In this document: one piece after another, positions 58,663-64,000 of the stretch
Layout of the letters: every line of letters begins with the position of its first letter
How positions within the stretch are numbered: the first letter of the stretch is position 1
Source: Linnemannia schmuckeri
Taxonomy: Eukaryota > Mortierellomycota > Mortierellomycetes > Mortierellales > Mortierellaceae
Reading direction: 5' to 3'
Length of the DNA stretch: 64,000 bases
Assembly: GCA_029449235.1 (NCBI GenBank)
Contig: JANATG010000001.1
Coordinates: 3,596,001 to 3,660,000, forward strand
Translations under genes and position numbers: made by a program
The notes under the pieces: model-generated
The model's input: only the letters and a program-made list of their open reading frames with translations
Database searches by the model: none
What the model was told of the DNA's origin: nothing

Positions 58663-58994
58663 CTGTATTTTCGAGTTTTAGAAGAGTGCACTTAGGGAGG
58701 CAATTCAATCCAAATGATTTTTTTTTCTGGACAGTTTTGCTGGCCAAGTGTCCGTAAAAACCATTTTCGACTGTACTAAAATGCTCCGCTGCGGATGCGC
58801 TTTTTGACGACTCCTTATTCCCAATACCCTCTTGAGCTTCAAACTCTTTAACGGTTCACCACAACCATAAAAACACAACCAAAAATACTTTTTTATAATA
58901 TGTCATTAGATGCTGTGTACATACATGTCGTGGATTTGTGTGAAAAGAGGAGAGAGTTGTTGAGGGAAAAAACACAACGGAGGGAAGGGGAAGC
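58663..58994. other. Spacer, 3' side of the phosphoesterase gene
   Basis: A/T-rich non-coding sequence with a short T run near 58718-58726. It probably contains the polyadenylation region of the minus-strand gene that follows. Confidence 0.5.
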
Positions 58995-61900
58995 TTAGAT
59001 TATGCTACAAATAAAAAGGAAGACATAGAAGGGAACGACATACTTGATAACGTCCCAAAGGTCCCGGACAATCCGCTTCCAGAACAGACCCGCACACAAC
59101 GACCACCGTCTCATCTTCTTCTTCTCCTTGGTACTGGTAGAAGTTGCAAGTGAGAGGGGTCCAACAGGCGGCTCATCATCATAGTACAGCTCCTGCCCTT
59201 TTTCCTGCTGGTAATATTGGTCATCGGTTAAGGTGGTGCCATCCAGTTGCTGGTCCGCTCTACTGCTGCTACTACCCATACTATCGTCGGTACTTCTAAT
59301 GGGAATGTCGACGGTATCAGTGTCGTTCTTGTTGCACCAGCGCCCCAAGATCGACAAAGACTTGACTCGCTGTCTCAACACAACAATCCACCGGAAATGC
59401 CGAATGATAATCCAGGTCAACGAGACCACCAGCAGAGCTCCATAGAGCATATAAATCATCATCTGCCAAGGGAGCATACACTCGTCATACACAAAGGTGG
59501 TGTCTCCTGAAGGTCTCTCCACACTTCCTGTCGCAAACTCGCTTGATACTGGCAATCCTACGTCTAGGGGCACCACTGGGAGAACATTCTTGGGTTTGAG
59601 ATTCGGGTTGAAGAGGGTCATCATCACAAAGGAAGGTCGTTGGATCCCCTGTGCAAAACTGAACGTCCGCACTGTCACCTCAGGAGTCAAGTTGCCTCCT
59701 TTGGTGGGGTGTGCGATCTCGCACCAGTCGTGATCGTCGCCACTGAAGACCATGTCCGGTTGTACGGACTCGAGGATCTCGTGTGAGAGCGAGCTGTCAA
59801 TCATGTTTTGATACTGTTCGCCTCCTCTGTCTATGATCAGCTGGTCGGTTTCGCGGGCTTTGCCACAGGATGTCGTATCGAGACGGTGCAGAGGTACATG
59901 TGTGAACAAGATTCTTGGAAGTGAGGGTTGTTCTATTTTGGAGATGTGATATGATGCTGGTTGAGGATTAGTATGAAAATAGAATGAACGCAGGTAGGCT
60001 GAAGATAGAAATTTTCCTAGGAAAACTAGCGTAGGATTCTTGCTTGGTCGCCATCGTATCAAGCCATATGTCGCTATGGCCTTCCTATGGGTTGCGTCCA
60101 TGAAGGTTTACATCCTTATCTCTGTCTGTTCCACTTCAAACTCAAACCCACAGCTCTCTCTCTCATCCCTTGCATATTGGAATAAGTTCTTCCATATTCA
60201 CCCATAGAAATTATTTTTTTTTGTGGCCAAGCAATACACCCTGATCCCGGAAAATTATATTTTCTCTCAAACGTACCTTGCTTGATATGACTCAGCAACT
60301 GTTGTGATTCGTCCCGGATAGATGGGACCCTTGAACTCAGAGCTAGAGTATCTAGAACAACCAAACTATGGTTGCCCACATTGACCTCATAGTTAACTGA
60401 TCCAAACATCCGCTTGTACCGCACCATCGATGACCGGATCAACGTATCTCCAAATCCTACATCGTGATTACCCGCCACGTACAGCCTCAGACTCCTCCCT
60501 GAATCACGAATCTTTTGACGCTCCGTTGCATCCAAGGGGACTTCGACTCGTTGGACATAGTGGCCTGTAATGTCCACATTCACTGCCTTCTCCTTTTGCG
60601 TCAGCTCCTGTCGCTTCTTCATGGAGCTGCTATTGTCCTCGTCGCTATTGTCGTTGTTCTCGCGTTCTTCTGCCAAAGCAGACACCGCCGTTTCGCCCGG
60701 CAAGGCATCCGTTACAATGGGATCCTGGTTCCAGGCACTGCTCTTGGTCGCAAAGACCCATTCAAAGAACCGCCTCGTGTTCTTGACAAACGCCTGGTCA
60801 TCTGTATTTCTGCCACCATCATTCAAGTCGCCCAGGAAGAGGACAGCGTCTGGACGCAACGATGCATGCAAACGACGGAAACTTCGCTTCATGTAGATGT
60901 CCGTGTATGCCTCGACCAACGCCAGAAGCAGGCCTGATTGATGGTACGACATCCAGTCTGTCAGTTGTGGGTCTGCAATAATCGCCATTCTGTACCGGCT
61001 GTTGAGTGCTTCCTCAGACTTGTCCTAATGCCATAAAAAAAGAAAAAGACCGAGGAATATTAGGATGCCATGTTACACCCAAAGAAGCTTGATTTTAATA
61101 AGAAAAATGCTGCAGATCAAAGCTTTTACAAAAAAAAAAAATGAAAAAAGATAGCCGAGCCGTGGTAACGAACATTGTCCACAAAAGATAAAAAAGAAAG
61201 TCCTCCTTCCAATGATGCCTTCACAAAAAGGAAACGATGCGCTCTTTCTTTGCATGCATCCCAAATCGACAGAAAAGCCCTAGCTTGGCACCTGGCACTT
61301 GATGCCATAGACTAGGCATGTTTCTTGCTTCTCTCAGGCGCAGGCTGTTTTTGTCAGGTTGTGATGGCTCCGAATGCAAAAAGAAGTACCTTTCCATCAA
61401 TCGCCCAAATGTAAAGCCAAGGTGTGTGATTTTTCCCCCCTCCAACTCATCCACCTAACTTTTTTTTGGTTTGCTTACATTCACCTCCCCTTCACTGGTT
61501 GGCTGAGCCAGTGGAAATAAAGACAGCATAATGCGTGAGCACAGGCTCCAAGAAGATTGGACAATGTTGTCTTTGTTGTTAGCTTAATCACCACCACCTC
61601 CCTTAGGTCATACTTTACACATACATACTAGCCCAGTGAGTCTCATCAAAAAAGTCCTGACTCAAAAGAAAGAAAGGGGGCAATAATATGGGCTTATAGG
61701 AGAGGGAAGGGGGATGCAAGTTAAGAATAATGAAAGCGGAAAAAGAGCATGGGAGAGGAGGTGGACGGGACTAACAACATCAAAGGAGAGAAACGCAACA
61801 TCATCCGAAACACACACCGAACATGCTCGCGAATGAACCTCCTCTTCCACCATCCATATCAAACTAAAAAAATAAGCTCTGCTTTGGACAAAAAAGATGA

Positions 61901-62294
61901 TTACCCAGGAAGAACTCTCAGGCCATGAGCAACGTTGGACCATGATCCAGAACGACCCGTGCTCTCCTGTCAACAAGGCCAAAACCCAGACCCATCGTAA
62001 TCGAATGATGTGTCGTGGTGTCCTTATCGAAGGCTTCTTCTTCTCATTATTGCTATTGCTGTTGTTGTTAGGACGAGTGCCATTAGGCAATGAAGAAGAA
62101 GTGAAAGGAGGAGAAGAAGAGGAGGAGCACAAGGAAGAAGTAAAAGGGACGTTGTTGAACCGTTGGTAGTTGTTATTATGGTAACTTCCTGGTGACGACA
62201 ACGATTGCTGAGGTCTGGAACCGTTGGCGGTAGAGGTAGTGCCGTTGGGAAAGTCGTCGTCGTCGTACGTCGGTATTGGGTCGTAGCGATTCAT
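58995..62294 (-). CDS. Cdc1/Ted1/MPPE1-type metallophosphoesterase
   Basis: Three minus-strand exons: 62294-61905, 61024-60277 and 59932-58995, in phase, 691 aa. The metal-binding blocks of the calcineurin-like fold are in order: IIADPQLTD (about 146-153), LGDLNDGGR (195-202), AGNHDVGFG (314-322), then FTHVPLHR and SGDDHDWCE in exon 3. Exon 1 gives a disordered Ser/Asn N-terminus and a hydrophobic segment (IRLRWVWVLALLTGEHGSFWIMVQRCSW), and two membrane helices follow near the C-terminus (MMIYMLYGALLVVSLTWIII and VIKYVVPFYVFLFICSII). Family members remove ethanolamine phosphate from GPI anchors in the ER/Golgi, enabling cargo exit. The 880-nt first intron joins W130 directly to the next exon at phase 0. 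Cdc1 and Ted1 cannot be distinguished here. Confidence 0.85.
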
Positions 62295-62449
62295 GGTATC
62301 TTGGTAATGATGGGGCTTGGAGGTATGATTATATGAGTTAGAAGGGATAGAGAACGAAATAAAGAAAACAAAAGAAGAGGACAGAACAGGACAAAAAGCA
62401 GAGTGAGAGAAGAGAAGAAAAGAAAAGAGAATAAAAGGAAAGCAACGTG

Positions 62450-62489
<40 letters not shown>

Positions 62490-62700
62490 AGGCAGAGAAG
62501 TGTGGTTATCAACCTGTCCTACTCACCACTCGAAAAGGAGGCTACTACAGGAGGACGATAGATGAGAAGGCTGGACTTGAATGGCTTTTTTTATTTCTAC
62601 AAAGCCCTTTTCGTGAAAAAGCCGAACGTTCATAGTAAAAATTGGGCTATTTCGACTGAATTAAAATATATACATGAGACTATTCATTTTGCAAGGATTT
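62295..62700. promoter_or_regulatory. Leader of phosphoesterase gene and 38-nt A tract
   Basis: Between the phosphoesterase start and the transposase 3' end. GA-rich (CT-rich on the gene strand) next to the gene, then a 38-base A run at 62450-62487. Confidence 0.55.
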
Positions 62701-62725
62701 AAGGAGTCACATGATGAGCTTATTT

Positions 62726-63999
62726 CTAGTACGATTTACGAATCAAGTACCGTGCTGTTTTTCGGTAGCTTGCGTTCTCAGCTCCAAGCAACTCAAACAC
62801 CATCGTCCCCAAATCCGATTCATGCCTGGACTTGAATGATTCGACAGCCTCAGCCTCGACGGAAGAAGTCCTTTCTCGTAGGCCGTACCTCTTGGCGAAC
62901 TTGTTGCGCACTTTCTGCTTAATCTCCTCTGCTATATCTTGTGTGTCCTTTTGGTCCTTATCGAGGGAGAAGTGAATCCTGCCCCCGTCCATGACCGAGG
63001 CAATCAATCGTACATAATGCCCCCTGACTTGACTTACACCCATGTCCGCCACAGGTGGATACAGTGGTGTCTGCTCCTCCACATCTACTGGTTCCTGCCT
63101 CAGCTTGTCGCTTTGCGCCTTTGAGAGGACTCCCGCTTTGCAAAAACAGTGCCTCACAGTTGCGGCCTTGATATGCGACCACGCGTACGGAATAAGTGAC
63201 CATACCTCGCCGTTGGCAATCTTTTCTCCGGTGGCGTATTCCTCTGTAATTGCTTTGTTGCTGAGCATCTCGAGGTATTGTCGTTTGAATATACTAAATA
63301 TGCCTTGGTCCAAAGGTTGGGTAGCGGATGTTGAATTGGGTGCAGGTGCTCGATCTGAAGATGTCTCCATGTCTCTCCTGTAAGCGGATCGTTGCCGCTA
63401 GAGTTTCTGCGTCTAGAGTTTCCGTGTGCTCCACATGAGTCGATAAGTAGAAGACTTCTGTTGGTAAGACTGTCATCCAGAGCGTGAAGCCACGCTTTGA
63501 AAAGATCCATGGTCATGTATCCATTTCCATGTCTTATTGAGGTAATAGGAACCCCAAAACATGGCTGGATACGTCGAGCAAGATGCGCGCCTAAAGAATA
63601 AGCAGAGATGGGATAATTAGTTTCTTGTTTATTTTTTTTTCATTTAGAACAATAATGAGGCACGTTCGAGCACTTGGCTATGACAAGTGGTCTCAAAGCC
63701 ACTATCGTTGCTGCTCGGGCAAACGAAGATCCAGTGGCGTTGACATAGAAGAGAATCGACACTCGATTCGCGGCTCCACGCTCTGGTTTGGCACCGCTCG
63801 CAAGCTCCTCCGTAGTGTATGAGTGAGTGGAGAACTTTTTAAGATACATACCAGTCTCATCGCAGTTGTAGATGTCGTCGGGCTCGAAGTCAGAGCATAT
63901 TTTGCGGATTTCGTCTATCCATCCCGCAATGGCGTCTTTGTCGACAGATCCCGCTTCTCCTTTGAGACTGCAGTAGGCGACACCATACTCCTGCGTCAT
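62726..63999 (-). mobile_element. Pogo/Tigger-type DDE transposase, partial and broken
   Basis: Minus-strand coding remnants run off the right edge of the window. From the edge inward: DDIYNCDETGMYLKK (first catalytic Asp), RVSILFYVNATGS, PLVIAKCSN, an interruption with a stop that could be a short intron ending TTCTTTAG near 63590, then FKAWLHALDDSLTNRSLLLIDSCGAHG (second Asp), a frameshift near 63370-63400, and TQPLDQGIFSIFKRQYLEML (third Asp) continuing to a stop at 62726. CDETG, LLID.C.AH and QPLDQG are the DDE_1 signatures of pogo, Tigger and Fot1 elements, domesticated as CENP-B/jerky proteins. The CENP-B helix-turn-helix part would lie beyond the window. The frame break between the second and third Asp suggests an inactive copy. 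Confidence 0.82.
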
Positions 64000-64000
64000 T

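Noticed and set aside
1..64000. CRISPR arrays, tRNA or rRNA genes
   Set aside because: No regularly spaced direct repeats of CRISPR type, no convincing A-box/B-box pair with a foldable cloverleaf and no rRNA-like sequence were noticed. The search was by eye and could miss a tRNA.

Overview
This is a eukaryotic, fungal window. Genes carry short spliceosomal introns (about 70-250 nt, GTAWGT-like donors, YAG acceptors). Proteins have long Gln/Asn/Ser runs, promoters are pyrimidine-rich, and homopolymer T/A tracts are frequent. The gene set fits an early-diverging fungus, most likely Mortierellaceae (Mortierella/Linnemannia type): F-box/LRR expansions, TRIC-like channel, kynureninase, neuronal calcium sensor, alpha-arrestin, pogo-type transposase and a TnpB/Fanzor-like relic. 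The taxonomy is an inference from gene style, not from a marker gene.

Layout. 1-6.3 kb: a tandem F-box/LRR cluster with one intact gene (446-2572), a short F-box stub (about 2895-3142) and a long frameshifted copy (4051-6299). 6.4-8.8 kb: a Ser-rich F-box protein on the minus strand. 8.8-12.1 kb: gene-poor. 12.1-17.1 kb: a three-exon glutathione transferase (minus), a small three-helix membrane protein and a TRIC-like channel (plus). 18.5-24.7 kb: a nine-exon gene for a FYVE finger/armadillo-like/coiled-coil protein whose FYVE motif is completed by a 17-nt microexon. 25-29.3 kb: an RraA/HMG-aldolase-like protein, an orphan exon-like ORF and a Josephin deubiquitinase. 29.6-35 kb: a BTB protein (plus) converging on a histidine phosphatase (minus). 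37.7-41.1 kb: an alpha-arrestin with a PPxY motif. 41.6-43.6 kb: a broken TnpB/Fanzor-type RuvC nuclease (minus). 44-45.9 kb: kynureninase (minus). 46.5-48.7 kb: adenylate kinase. 49.9-52 kb: bleomycin hydrolase with an N-terminal acylation signal. 52.7-54.6 kb: NCS-1/frequenin. 54.6-58.9 kb: a decayed, repeat-like interval with LRR remnants. 59-62.3 kb: a Cdc1/Ted1/MPPE1-type phosphoesterase (minus). 62.7-64 kb: a pogo/Tigger-type DDE transposase, cut by the window edge.

Most genes are independent housekeeping or signalling units with no operon-like logic. Themes shared by neighbours are ubiquitin biology (F-box proteins, Josephin, BTB, PPxY arrestin), membrane lipid/phosphoinositide biology (FYVE, GPI-remodelling phosphoesterase, TRIC) and two adjacent proteins with N-myristoylation-type starts (bleomycin hydrolase and NCS-1).

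Exon coordinates below come from reading splice sites by eye and checking phase. No database search or transcript was available.
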